A stretch of DNA of 57,755 nucleotides, from positions 1 to 57,755 of the forward strand of contig CAJWLP010000006.1 of NCBI GenBank assembly GCA_913043145.1, written 5' to 3'. A model generated the notes under the pieces. It was not told where the DNA came from. It saw only the letters and a list, made by a program, of their open reading frames with translations, and made no database searches. Numbering within the stretch: position 1 is the first letter of the stretch; each line of letters opens with the position of its first letter. A program made the translations under genes and the position numbers. Below are positions 49,503 through 57,755 of this stretch, in pieces. This stretch comes from an uncultured Bacteroidota bacterium (GTDB lineage Bacteria > Bacteroidota > Bacteroidia > NS11-12g > UBA9320).

Positions 49503-50036
49503 TTATTCTCCTACTACAACTTTTGCAAATCGGATAACCTTATCATTAAGCATATACCCCTTTTCAATTTCGTCAACTACTTTGCCTTTTAGTTTTTTGT
49601 TTGGAGCGGGAATTTTGGTAATTGCCTCATGTACTTCAGGATCAAATTCAGTTTCAATGGATTTAAAATGTTTTAACCCCTTGTTTTCTAAGATACTTTT
49701 GAATTTGCTGTATATCAGATTTATACCTGTCTGAATAGCCTCGGTATCATCAGAAGAATCCATATTTTGCATTGCTCTGTCAAAATCATCAAGAACGGGA
49801 AGTAAATCTGTTAAAATATCTTGTCCAGCAGTTTTAAAGAGCTCCAATCGTTCCTTAGAAGTTCTTTTTCGGTAGTTATCAAATTCAGAGTATAACCTAA
49901 GGTATTTGTCATTCAATTCATTGATTTGATCTTCAGGAGAAATTTCTTTGGGTTCTTCAGACTGATTTTCTTCATTAAGATTTAAATCATCTTTTTTAAC
50001 GTCCTCTTCTTCTTGTGCTTTTTTTCCTTTGGGCAT
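49503..50036 (-). CDS. grpE: Nucleotide exchange factor GrpE
   Basis: Releases ADP from DnaK. An acidic N-terminal tail (about 1-40) leads to a long coiled coil ([23 protein letters not shown]) and the beta-wing domain ending [23 protein letters not shown]. The 177-residue length is normal. First gene of the grpE-dnaJ pair; a TAnnTTTG box and a palindrome lie upstream. Confidence 0.96.
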   Translation of the reverse strand: MPKGKKAQEEEDVKKDDLNLNEENQSEEPKEISPEDQINELNDKYLRLYSEFDNYRKRTSKERLELFKTAGQDILTDLLPVLDDFDRAMQNMDSSDDTEAIQTGINLIYSKFKSILENKGLKHFKSIETEFDPEVHEAITKIPAPNKKLKGKVVDEIEKGYMLNDKVIRFAKVVVGE

Positions 50037-50068
50037 TTTGGTAAAATTCTAAATGGCTAATTGAACTG

Positions 50069-50120
50069 CAAAAGTATTGCCAATGAATTTTATGTCATAA
50101 TGACACAAAATGTGCTGACA
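50069..50120 (-). promoter_or_regulatory. Candidate grpE-dnaJ promoter and palindromic operator
   Basis: TACTTTTG on the minus strand (50076-50069) fits a -7 box 33 bases before the grpE ATG. TGTCAT-A-ATGACA at 50093-50105 is a perfect dyad centred near the -33 position, and another TGACA lies at 50116-50120. It is not a CIRCE (HrcA) element. Confidence 0.4.
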
Positions 50121-50150
50121 AATTAGATTTTACATGGTGAATCAAAAGAT

Positions 50151-51455
50151 TTACAGTCGAGTTATTTTAGCACCAATCGCATTTAATCGATGTTCAATAT
50201 CCTGATATCCTCTATCAATTTGTTCGATATTGTGTATGGTGCTCGTACCTTGAGCAGACATTGCTGCAATAAGAAGTGAAACTCCAGCTCTAATATCAGG
50301 AGATGCCATCGTAGCAGCTTTAAGAGGCACTCTTCGGTTCAGTCCCATAACGGTTGCTCTATGCGGATCGCATAAAATAATTTGGGCACCCATATCTATT
50401 AAATTGTCAACGAAAAATAATCTGCTTTCAAACATTTTTTGATGAATAAGTACATTTCCTTTTGCTTGTGTACACATGACAAGGATTACACTCAATAAGT
50501 CAGGTGACAAACCAGGCCAAGTAGCGTCTGCAATCGTCATCATACTTCCATCAATGAAACTATCAATTTCATAATGCTTATTTTCTGGTATGATGATGTT
50601 GTCGTCTTTGATTTCAAATTGTACGCCAAGCTTTCGATATACATTTGGGATGATTCCTAACTGATCTACTCTACAATTTTCAATGGTAATTTCCGATTGA
50701 GTTAATGCAGCTAATGAAATGAAAGAGCCTATTTCAATCATATCGGGTAGAATGGTGTGCTCACAACCATGAAGTTCTTTAACTCCCTCAATAGTTAGAA
50801 GGTTACTTCCAATACCTGAGATTTTACCTCCCATTGAATTTATCATTCTAGATAATTGTTGAAGGTAAGGTTCGCAAGCAGCATTATAGATAGTCGTGGT
50901 TCCCTCTGCCATGGAAGCTGCCATAAGTATATTGGCTGTACCCGTTACCGAGGCTTCCTCGAGAAGCATATAGCTTCCTTTTAGGTTTTTAGCTTCAACC
51001 TTATAAAATCCTGTATCCTTGTTATATATGAATTCTGCACCTAGATTTTCAAATCCAATAAAGTGAGTATCCAATCGTCGTCTGCCGATTTTATCTCCCC
51101 CTGGACTAGGAATGTAGCCGATGCCAAAACGAGCTAAAAGAGGTCCAATAATCATAATCGATCCCCGAATGGCAGCTCCTTTGGTTCTGAATTCTTCAGT
51201 ATGGAAATAATCCAGGTTGATTTCGTCCGACTGAAAGGTGTATTCTCCTTTACCTAGTTTTTCTACTATAACACCCAAACCTTTTAAGAGTTCAATCATT
51301 CTAAGAATATCTCGAATCTCTGGGATGTTTTTCAGCGTAATTTTTAATGGTGATAGGAGTACGGCTGCAAGAATTTGTAAAGCTTCATTTTTTGCTCCTT
51401 GGGGAGTAAGTGTACCTTTTAATTTATGGCCACCCTCAATTTTGAATGTTCCCAT
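50151..51455 (-). CDS. murA: UDP-N-acetylglucosamine 1-carboxyvinyltransferase
   Basis: First committed step of peptidoglycan synthesis: transfers enolpyruvate from PEP to UDP-GlcNAc. PQGAKNEALQ (K22, N23) binds substrate. The active-site loop reads PGGDKIGRRRLDTH (118-131), so D121 stands where E. coli has C115, the fosfomycin target. Both inside-out barrel halves are complete and the 434-residue length is normal. It directly follows the DUF4290 gene with no spacer. Confidence 0.96.
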   Translation of the reverse strand: MGTFKIEGGHKLKGTLTPQGAKNEALQILAAVLLSPLKITLKNIPEIRDILRMIELLKGLGVIVEKLGKGEYTFQSDEINLDYFHTEEFRTKGAAIRGSIMIIGPLLARFGIGYIPSPGGDKIGRRRLDTHFIGFENLGAEFIYNKDTGFYKVEAKNLKGSYMLLEEASVTGTANILMAASMAEGTTTIYNAACEPYLQQLSRMINSMGGKISGIGSNLLTIEGVKELHGCEHTILPDMIEIGSFISLAALTQSEITIENCRVDQLGIIPNVYRKLGVQFEIKDDNIIIPENKHYEIDSFIDGSMMTIADATWPGLSPDLLSVILVMCTQAKGNVLIHQKMFESRLFFVDNLIDMGAQIILCDPHRATVMGLNRRVPLKAATMASPDIRAGVSLLIAAMSAQGTSTIHNIEQIDRGYQDIEHRLNAIGAKITRL

Positions 51456-52082
51456 TTATTTTTTCTTAAACTTCGAATTGTAATTTTTCTTTTTCTTATG
51501 TCCACGATTCTGATGGTGAGGACGCTTAGTTCGAGTTTCTATATGAATAGCCAAGGTGTCGGGATTGACTTGTAAACTTCCATTGGATAAATCTGCAAGG
51601 TGTTGTACAATCTGGTGAGGGGTTAGTAACTCATCATTCCAATTTTTAGATGAGTTGACCATAAACGATGCGATGTAGTTAACATACATAGTTTTCAATT
51701 CACCATCATCCATTTTTCCTGCACCAACAATCATTTCCAATAAGTTACGACCATAATATCGATACTTACTTAACATGCCCTTATAGGCTATTAGCTCAGG
51801 ATTAGTGGAGCGGATGTTTGGGGTTGGAGTTGGATAATCGTTGTCAATATCCAATTCATAGTTTGCAATTTCATGCATGTGATCCCAAACCGTCTGTTGG
51901 TAGTTGGTTTGAGATTTAATTTCGGGGTTTAGATTGACCATCACTTGAAAGACAGTATGAGCAAGAACGTTTCGCTTATCTCTATCTTTTTCTAGTTTCA
52001 GATGTTCAATCATTTCTTGAACACCTCTACCGTATTCGGTTAATTTAATGCGTTCCTGTTGTGTGTTATACTGAAAATCCAT
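51456..52082 (-). CDS. DUF4290 family protein
   Basis: A 208-residue protein with the family start FQYNTQQERIKLTEYGRGVQ, a helical body (EYGRGVQEMIEHLKLEKDRD, QTVWDHMHEIANYELDID) and a lysine/arginine/asparagine-rich tail of about 25 residues. The family is largely restricted to Bacteroidota and has no known function, but its regular place in front of murA suggests a wall- or division-related role. It abuts murA (51455/51456). Confidence 0.82.
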   Translation of the reverse strand: MDFQYNTQQERIKLTEYGRGVQEMIEHLKLEKDRDKRNVLAHTVFQVMVNLNPEIKSQTNYQQTVWDHMHEIANYELDIDNDYPTPTPNIRSTNPELIAYKGMLSKYRYYGRNLLEMIVGAGKMDDGELKTMYVNYIASFMVNSSKNWNDELLTPHQIVQHLADLSNGSLQVNPDTLAIHIETRTKRPHHQNRGHKKKKNYNSKFKKK

Positions 52083-52092
52083 ATTGGAAACA

Positions 52093-52100
52093 CAAATATA
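52093..52100 (-). promoter_or_regulatory. Possible -7 box (TATATTTG) of DUF4290-murA
   Basis: TATATTTG on the minus strand matches TAnnTTTG and ends 10 bases before the ATG at 52082. No -33 TTTG is present. Confidence 0.4.
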
Positions 52101-52221
52101 GGTTCTTGATTGAATTTATGGTTTTGTTGTTTTTTTATTCTTATTATAAAATTAAGCTTACGTTCAATCTGGGAATTATAAATGCATTATTTCGCATATA
52201 AAAATAAACTGTATTAATATC

Positions 52222-52281
52222 ATTTAAATGTTATTTAAATGTTATTTTTATGTTAATTAAATAAAAAAGTGTTTAATTTAC
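52222..52281 (+). promoter_or_regulatory. Tandem 11-bp repeats and candidate promoter before susC
   Basis: ATTTAAATGTT occurs at 52222-52232 and 52233-52243, with a third, weaker copy (ATTTTTATGTT) at 52244-52254, giving an 11-bp period on one helical face. A weak -7-like TAATTTAC lies at 52274-52281. The rest of the 229-base gap (52083-52311) is AT-rich with nothing else I recognise. Confidence 0.4.
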
Positions 52282-52311
52282 AGTCACTTTTAAGTTATAA
52301 ATCTTAAGCGA

Positions 52312-55300
52312 ATGAAAAAATTAGTATTAAAAATTACGGGTTTACTCTGTACGGTGTTCTTAATAACATCAACAGCGTTTGCTCAATCAAGAACAATAAC
52401 TGGGACAGTTATTGATTCAGAATCACAGCCAGTAATTGGTGCTGTGGTTAACGAAATTGGCACCTCAAATGGAACAGTAACTGGTTCAGATGGATCCTTT
52501 AGCATTACATCTTCAGCTTCTAATGTTAAGTTGAAAATTAGTTATGTAGGATTTACAACTCAAACCATTAATGTTGGGAGTCAAACCAATTTGAGTGTTA
52601 AAATGTCTAGCGATGAATCCTTATCTGAAGTCGTCGTTACTGCAGCTGGTGTTAAACGATCTTCTCGAAGTGTTGGTTATGCATTAAGTTCAGTGTCTGC
52701 AAAAGAGATTACTGAGGGTGGTGACCGATCAGTTCTTAATGGAATGCAAGGAAAGGTTGCCGGTGTTACGATTAACTCAGCATCATCAAATCCTGGAGCA
52801 TCTTCTCGTATTGTTATACGTGGTGTTCAGTCAATTTCTCAAGGTAATCAGCCTTTAATTGTGATTGACGGTGTGCCGATGACAAACAGCTCTGTTAACA
52901 GTACTAGCTTAAATGGAGGTTTTGATTTCGGTAACGGTTTAAATGCTGTTAATCCAGATGATATTGAGAACATTCAAATTCTTAAAGGTTCATCTGCATC
53001 TGCGTTGTATGGATCTAGAGCAGCAAATGGTGTAGTATTAATAACTACCAAAAAAGGCTCAACGTCTAGTAAAGGTAAAAAAGCAATTGGTGTAGATGTT
53101 GGATTTGATGCAACATACAGTACGCCTCTTCGTTTACCAAACGTTCAAAATACATATGGCCAAGGATGGAGTGGTAATCACTGGCTAGATGAGAATGGTT
53201 CTTGGGGTCCTATTATGGATGGCAAGAAGAGAGTTTTCGGTCAGGAAGTTGATAATTCTCAATTACTTGCACCATATTCCCCATTAGAAGATAACGTAAG
53301 AGATTTCTTTGAACTCGGAACTAATTACAGAACTCATGTTGGTGTGAACGGTGGAGGAGAGAACAATAGTTTCTATGCTTCTTACTCAAATGTATCTCAA
53401 GATGGTATTATTCCAACAGATGCAGACCAATACACTAGAAATACAGTTGCATTTAGAGGAAGCCAAAACTTTGGTAAATTAACGGTTGATGGTTCTATTA
53501 ACCTCGCAATGACGAACAGCCAGTTTGTTCCTTCTGGACAACAAGAAAATTCGGTATATAGAAATATTCTTGATATTCCTAGAAACATGAGTGTAATTGA
53601 TATGGCTAATTATAAAGACAAGTTTTATAATATCAATGATTACTTTACTCCGTATGGTGTAACGAATCCATACTGGGCATTGAACGAAAATAAAAATGAT
53701 TTCTCTTCTAATAAATTCTTTGGAGGTTTAACAGCCAAGATGGACATTATGGGAGACCTTAAAGGTGTATACTCTTTTGGTTATGATATAGAGAATCATG
53801 ATATCAGTAGATTTGAAGCAATTGCAAAACCTGTTGGTCCAAATGAGGATGTTAAAAATGATGGTTTTGTTTCTGAACAAACTATTGGAAACCAACAGTT
53901 TAATCATGATTTTAAATTATTGTGGAATAAAGATGTAAACAAGCTAATCAACATTGATTTGATTGGAGGACTTAATTTAAATGAGAGAAGCTCTACAAGT
54001 TTATTCTCGTCTGTTTCAGCACTAGATATTGCTGGATTCTATAACTTATCAAATAGCCCAAGTACTCCATCTGTTGATCGTAACGACAACATGAGAAGAC
54101 TAGTTGGTCTTTATGGTGTGGCTTCTGCCTCTTACAAAGATTATTTATATCTTAACTTGAGTGCAAGAAACGATTGGTCATCCACTTTGCCACAAGAAAA
54201 TAATTCATTCTTTTACCCTGCGGCTAACTTAAGTTTCGTATTTACGGATGTAGTTTCAGGTCTTCCTTCTTGGATGGGAATGGGTAAATTTAGAGTTGGT
54301 TATGGTTCATCTGGAAACGATGCACCGATTTATGTAATTAATTCTATTTACACTCAAGCAAGTCACTCTATGCCATTCAGAAATTTTGCTTATCCTTTAG
54401 CTACTGGTACAAATGCCTTTACTGCGGGTAACCGAATTAAGAATCCTGACTTACAGCCAGAGCTTACTAAAGAGTTAGAAATTGGAACTGATCTTTTATT
54501 TTATGATAACAGAGTAAGCTTAGAGTTTACCTATTATAATCGTGTAACTGAGGGTCAAATATTACAAGTACCTGTTTCGCCAGGTAGTGGAAGTAGCAAC
54601 TTCTATGCAAATGCAGCAACAGTGGAGAACAAAGGTATTGAGTTAGCTCTTACTTATAAAGTTCTTAGAAACGAAAATGGTTTCAATTGGGCCATATCGG
54701 GTAATATGACTCGAAACAAAAATGAGGTGCTCGATTTAGATGACGCTTTAGATAGGGTTTCATTAGGAGGATTATCTACCACAGCTTATTACGCAATGCA
54801 AGGAATGCCAATTGGTGTTTTTGAAGGAAATACATATAAGTATTCTCCAGACGGTAAAGTAGTAGTTGATGAGAGCGGAGTTCCAGTTGTAGGTGATGAG
54901 AAAGAGATTTATGGTAACTCACAACGAGATTACATTATAGGTCTTAAAAACTCATTTAGTTACAAGCAATTTAGCTTAGGTATATTATTAGATATTCGAA
55001 AAGGTGGGTTGATGTATTCAAATACAAAAAGTATGTTAAGTTGGACTGGTCATGCCATTACAACAACTTATAATGATAGAAAACCATTTATCGTACCTAA
55101 TTCTGTAATTGAAGATGGTGTAGATGAAAATGGAGATCCAGTTTATGTTGAAAATACTACTCCAGTAGCCCCAGGTGTTATGCATGAGTATCATACTGCT
55201 GATGCACGTGATAGACAATTTGTATTTGATAAATCATATACCAAATTGAGAGAGGTTAATCTTACCTATAGACTGCCAAGTTCTATGTTAGAAAGCATGC

Positions 55301-55482
55301 CTTTTGCAGGTGCTTCAGTTAGTATAATTGGACGAAACCTATTGTTATGGACACCAGTAGAAAATCAGTTTATCGACCCAGAAGTAACTACTTTTGGTAA
55401 TGGTAATCAAGCTGAATTTGGTGAGTTCGTTGCTAATCCTACAGCTCGTTCATTTGGTTTCTCACTTAAGTTTAACTTTTAA
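52312..55482 (+). CDS. SusC/RagA family TonB-linked outer-membrane transporter
   Basis: Signal peptide (MKKLVLKITGLLCTVFLI to AFA), a CarboxypepD_reg-like domain (about 27-105, beginning ITGTVIDSESQPVIGAVV), a plug with GMQGKVAGVTINSASSNPG and the signature QPLIVIDGVPM, then a 22-strand barrel ending in FGFSLKFNF. No N-terminal anti-sigma-interacting (STN) domain is seen. The 1056-residue length is typical. It imports a polymer fragment or peptide too large for porins together with the SusD partner 10 bases downstream. No glycoside hydrolase or peptidase is visible before the right edge, so the substrate is unknown. Confidence 0.95.
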   Translation: MKKLVLKITGLLCTVFLITSTAFAQSRTITGTVIDSESQPVIGAVVNEIGTSNGTVTGSDGSFSITSSASNVKLKISYVGFTTQTINVGSQTNLSVKMSSDESLSEVVVTAAGVKRSSRSVGYALSSVSAKEITEGGDRSVLNGMQGKVAGVTINSASSNPGASSRIVIRGVQSISQGNQPLIVIDGVPMTNSSVNSTSLNGGFDFGNGLNAVNPDDIENIQILKGSSASALYGSRAANGVVLITTKKGSTSSKGKKAIGVDVGFDATYSTPLRLPNVQNTYGQGWSGNHWLDENGSWGPIMDGKKRVFGQEVDNSQLLAPYSPLEDNVRDFFELGTNYRTHVGVNGGGENNSFYASYSNVSQDGIIPTDADQYTRNTVAFRGSQNFGKLTVDGSINLAMTNSQFVPSGQQENSVYRNILDIPRNMSVIDMANYKDKFYNINDYFTPYGVTNPYWALNENKNDFSSNKFFGGLTAKMDIMGDLKGVYSFGYDIENHDISRFEAIAKPVGPNEDVKNDGFVSEQTIGNQQFNHDFKLLWNKDVNKLINIDLIGGLNLNERSSTSLFSSVSALDIAGFYNLSNSPSTPSVDRNDNMRRLVGLYGVASASYKDYLYLNLSARNDWSSTLPQENNSFFYPAANLSFVFTDVVSGLPSWMGMGKFRVGYGSSGNDAPIYVINSIYTQASHSMPFRNFAYPLATGTNAFTAGNRIKNPDLQPELTKELEIGTDLLFYDNRVSLEFTYYNRVTEGQILQVPVSPGSGSSNFYANAATVENKGIELALTYKVLRNENGFNWAISGNMTRNKNEVLDLDDALDRVSLGGLSTTAYYAMQGMPIGVFEGNTYKYSPDGKVVVDESGVPVVGDEKEIYGNSQRDYIIGLKNSFSYKQFSLGILLDIRKGGLMYSNTKSMLSWTGHAITTTYNDRKPFIVPNSVIEDGVDENGDPVYVENTTPVAPGVMHEYHTADARDRQFVFDKSYTKLREVNLTYRLPSSMLESMPFAGASVSIIGRNLLLWTPVENQFIDPEVTTFGNGNQAEFGEFVANPTARSFGFSLKFNF

Positions 55483-55492
55483 TAAATAGAAA

Positions 55493-56965
55493 ATGAAAAA
55501 AATAAGTAATTATATATTAATAGGGATTTTCGCATTGACTTTGTTCGGTTGCGAGAAATATTTGGATGTGAATACGGATCCAAATAACCCTCAAGATGTG
55601 ACGGCGGATTTCGTTCTTCCAGCTGCACAGACATCTGTTGCGATCACCATGGGTAACTCCTATTTTAACTTAGGTGGTTTTTGGTCTCAATATTATACGC
55701 AAAGCCCGACGGCAAGCCAGTATAAAAAAATGGAAGCCTACAATTTGACTACAGACTTTTTTGATAGAGAGTGGTCAGAGGCCTATGCTGGTGGATTGAA
55801 TGATTTGGAAATAATCCGGACTAAATCTACTGCATCTGGCGATCATGGATATTATTTGATTGCAACCTTACTACAAGCATATACATTTCAAATGCTCTCA
55901 GACTTGTATGATGATATCCCATTCTTTGAAGCACTTAAAGGTGTTTCTGATGGTACTTTAAATCCAAAATTTGATAATGGTGCTGATATCTATCCAGTTC
56001 TTTTAGATCGAATAGATGAGGCAATGACTCGTTATCAAGATGCGGACGATGCAGGAATGGAACCAGGTGATAGAGATTTAATCTACGGAGGTGATTTAGA
56101 TCAGTGGTTAAGTTTTGGTAATACGTTGAAGCTTAAAATGTATATGAGAATGTCCTATACTTCAATGGCTAACCCTACTGCTGTTCAAGATTTATTAACT
56201 GTGGGTAATTTTATTACAGCGGATGCTGCAATCACTCAATTTGGAGATGAGTCTGGTAAGAGAAATCCTTTTTATGATGTTCAATATGATTTCCTTTCTG
56301 GAGTTAATCAACGAGCATCAAAAACATTGTTTGGTTATTTAGAAGATAATGAAGATCCACGTTTAGCTGCGATTTATAATGAGTCATCGGCTGGTGGTCA
56401 AAAAGGTCATCCTCAAGGAGACTATGATAATCTGGATGTTAAAGGAACAGACTTATCTGAGCCAAATATTTCAGCAACAACACCAGTATTTTTAATGACG
56501 CTAACAGAGCGAGATTTTCTAATAGCAGAAGCAGAAGTAAGATACAATGCTGGTGCAGGTGCTCAGGTAGCTTATGAATCAGGTATTGCTAATTCATTAT
56601 TACTTCATGGAATCGCTGGTGCAGATTCTATTTATCAAGCTGGAGGTGCATATGAGTATGCAGCTACGGGTGATGTAGAATCAGACATAGGTCAGATAAT
56701 GATGCAGAAGTGGGTAGCTATGGCCAATGTAAATAACCTTGAAGGGTTCTTTGAAATGAATAGAACACACTATCCTCCGCTAAGTGCTGCTCCAAAAGGA
56801 ACGGAAGGTGCGGTAGGAGAACTGACTACCTCATTTGCATCGGTATTACCTGAAGGAAAAACTCCAAAAAGATTATTCTTACCAGATGTAGAAATTCAGA
56901 GAAATAGCTCTGGGGTAACTCAAGTTTCAAATATTTATACCAAAGTTTGGTGGGATAAAAAGTAA
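55493..56965 (+). CDS. SusD/RagB family nutrient-binding lipoprotein (SusD-like_2)
   Basis: A lipoprotein signal ends at C20 (LTLFGCEKYLD). DVNTDPNNPQDVTADFVLPA is the SusD-like_2 start, and TPR-like helices follow (MLSDLYDDIPFFEALKG, WLSFGNTLKLKMYMRMSY), with the C-terminal MQKWVAMANVNNLEGFFEM block. The 490-residue length is normal. It forms the lid of the SusC transporter. Followed 23 bases later by a third lipoprotein. Confidence 0.94.
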   Translation: MKKISNYILIGIFALTLFGCEKYLDVNTDPNNPQDVTADFVLPAAQTSVAITMGNSYFNLGGFWSQYYTQSPTASQYKKMEAYNLTTDFFDREWSEAYAGGLNDLEIIRTKSTASGDHGYYLIATLLQAYTFQMLSDLYDDIPFFEALKGVSDGTLNPKFDNGADIYPVLLDRIDEAMTRYQDADDAGMEPGDRDLIYGGDLDQWLSFGNTLKLKMYMRMSYTSMANPTAVQDLLTVGNFITADAAITQFGDESGKRNPFYDVQYDFLSGVNQRASKTLFGYLEDNEDPRLAAIYNESSAGGQKGHPQGDYDNLDVKGTDLSEPNISATTPVFLMTLTERDFLIAEAEVRYNAGAGAQVAYESGIANSLLLHGIAGADSIYQAGGAYEYAATGDVESDIGQIMMQKWVAMANVNNLEGFFEMNRTHYPPLSAAPKGTEGAVGELTTSFASVLPEGKTPKRLFLPDVEIQRNSSGVTQVSNIYTKVWWDKK

Positions 56966-56988
56966 AATTAATAACTATTAAAAAAATC

Positions 56989-57717
56989 ATGAAAAAAATA
57001 AAAATAATAACACTAGCATTGGTTGCTTTGATCTTCTCATCTTGTGAGAAAGAAACAACGACTGGTGGCTTATCGCAGGTGACTAACTATCCTATCATTA
57101 CAGTGGATGGGGCAAATCCGATATTTATTCCAAAGGGTACTGCATTTGTAGAACCAGGGGTAACGGCAACCGAGGATGGAGCTGAAATAGATGTTGTAAC
57201 TTCAGGAAGTGGTGCTTATCGCGGTGGTGCTGCGGTCAATGAAGAAATGCCAGACCGTTATGATGTAGTTTATACTGCAACCAATAAAGATGGATATGAT
57301 GGCACAGCTGGGAGGACAGTATATGTAATTGAGACTGGAGATATGGTTGATAACATTGCTGGTCTGTACAAATCAACAATTGTTAGAAATGGGGAATCTA
57401 AATTTAGCGATTTAGGATACGTAATTGTGTACAAAAATGATGATGGAACATACGGAATGTCATGTGCTATAGGTAGCTATTATGAAAATGGTGTTGGTTA
57501 CGGAGCAACATTTAATGCTCCTGCTACAATCGAAGCCAATGATATTGCTTCGAATGATTTCACATTTGCACCTACGAGCGTAACGTATGCTGGTTGGCCT
57601 TGGGCTATTAACATTACTGACATGGAAGTTGATGCAGGAGCAAAGACAATCACTATGACATCAGTGTGGGATGCTGGCTACACTTTTGAGGTCACTTTAA
57701 CACAAGTAGAAATTTAA
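56989..57717 (+). CDS. Lipoprotein with DUF5012 / BT_2262-like domain
   Basis: Lipobox at C19 (LIFSSCEKE). Residues about 30-115 (YPIITVDGANPIFIPKGT, GVTATEDGAEIDV, DVVYTATNKDGYDGTAGR) form an HYR/DUF5011-like Ig domain, followed by a second domain beginning VDNIAGLYKSTIVRNGE, as in DUF5012 (BT_2262-type) proteins of SusCD operons. Probably a surface glycan- or peptide-binding protein. It is the third gene of the operon. Confidence 0.8.
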   Translation: MKKIKIITLALVALIFSSCEKETTTGGLSQVTNYPIITVDGANPIFIPKGTAFVEPGVTATEDGAEIDVVTSGSGAYRGGAAVNEEMPDRYDVVYTATNKDGYDGTAGRTVYVIETGDMVDNIAGLYKSTIVRNGESKFSDLGYVIVYKNDDGTYGMSCAIGSYYENGVGYGATFNAPATIEANDIASNDFTFAPTSVTYAGWPWAINITDMEVDAGAKTITMTSVWDAGYTFEVTLTQVEI

Positions 57718-57736
57718 TTATTAAAGAAGAAATATC

Positions 57737-57755
57737 ATGAAATTAAATAAAATCA
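57737..57755 (+). CDS. Start of the next gene of the SusCD operon, partial
   Basis: ATG at 57737 opens MKLNKI, a typical basic signal-peptide beginning, 19 bases after the previous stop codon. Only six codons are inside the window, so the product cannot be named; another exported component is likely. Confidence 0.5.

Overview
The window is chromosomal DNA of a free-living-type member of the Bacteroidota. The evidence is a SusC/SusD pair, at least three proteins with type IX secretion system (T9SS) sorting domains, a PorV/PorQ-family protein, Bacteroidota-restricted families (DUF4290, DUF6913), an AT-rich base composition, almost no Shine-Dalgarno sequences, and a textbook Bacteroidota promoter (TTTG-N19-TAnnTTTG) upstream of rplM. 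The DnaJ form (one zinc centre instead of two) and the T9SS cargo fit the Chitinophagia/Saprospiria/Sphingobacteriia side of the phylum better than gut Bacteroidales, but I cannot fix the class. I see no phage, insertion sequence, integron, CRISPR array, rRNA or tRNA.

Layout. 1-4740: edge of a yraN-like gene with an early stop codon, an M20 amidohydrolase, then dnaG and a membrane acyltransferase. 4747-9672 (minus): a secreted Asp-box propeller protein, a two-domain VOC protein, a short-chain dehydrogenase and a phosphopantetheinyl transferase, with a divergent WD40 gene and dcd (9666-11093). 11176-14461 (minus): pyrH, then the rplM-rpsI-rpsB-tsf translation operon, which ends in a strong terminator. 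14639-22130: ferredoxin, DUF4139 protein, murQ, a small secreted protein, a DEDD exonuclease overlapping an rRNA-type methyltransferase, and a PKD/T9SS protein. 22131-28744 (minus): putative barrel protein, MATE transporter, 2OG-Fe(II) oxygenase, pabB, uvrC, cupin. 28803-37249: carboxypeptidase-regulatory-like protein, a T9SS cargo gene broken by an amber codon, a PorV/PorQ-like protein overlapping a propeller lipoprotein, and tamB. 37290-44625 (plus): tsaD, a secreted YD-repeat-like protein, crcB, an exported protein of the type often labelled asparagine synthetase B, a gene remnant, ligA, DUF6913 and dapA. 44636-52082: RidA, WD40 protein, hutU, dnaJ-grpE, murA, DUF4290. 52312-57755: susC, susD, a DUF5012-like lipoprotein and the first codons of the next gene.

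Most of the content is housekeeping: replication and repair (dnaG, ligA, uvrC), translation (rplM, rpsI, rpsB, tsf, tsaD), nucleotide metabolism (dcd, pyrH), wall synthesis and recycling (murA, murQ), lysine/wall precursor (dapA), folate (pabB), chaperones (grpE, dnaJ) and envelope assembly (tamB). The accessory layer is extracellular: T9SS cargo, the PorV-like/lipoprotein pair and the SusCD uptake operon. I do not see a convincing undescribed multi-gene system. The most useful leads are the two in-frame stops in otherwise open genes, the deletion remnant beside ligA, the one-zinc DnaJ, the Asp-for-Cys MurA, the PorV-like/lipoprotein couple, TAnnTTTG boxes placed a few bases before start codons, and an 11-bp tandem array in front of susC. 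Many genes start with TTG or GTG. The only stretch over 300 bases without an intact gene is 40740-41159, which holds the remnant.
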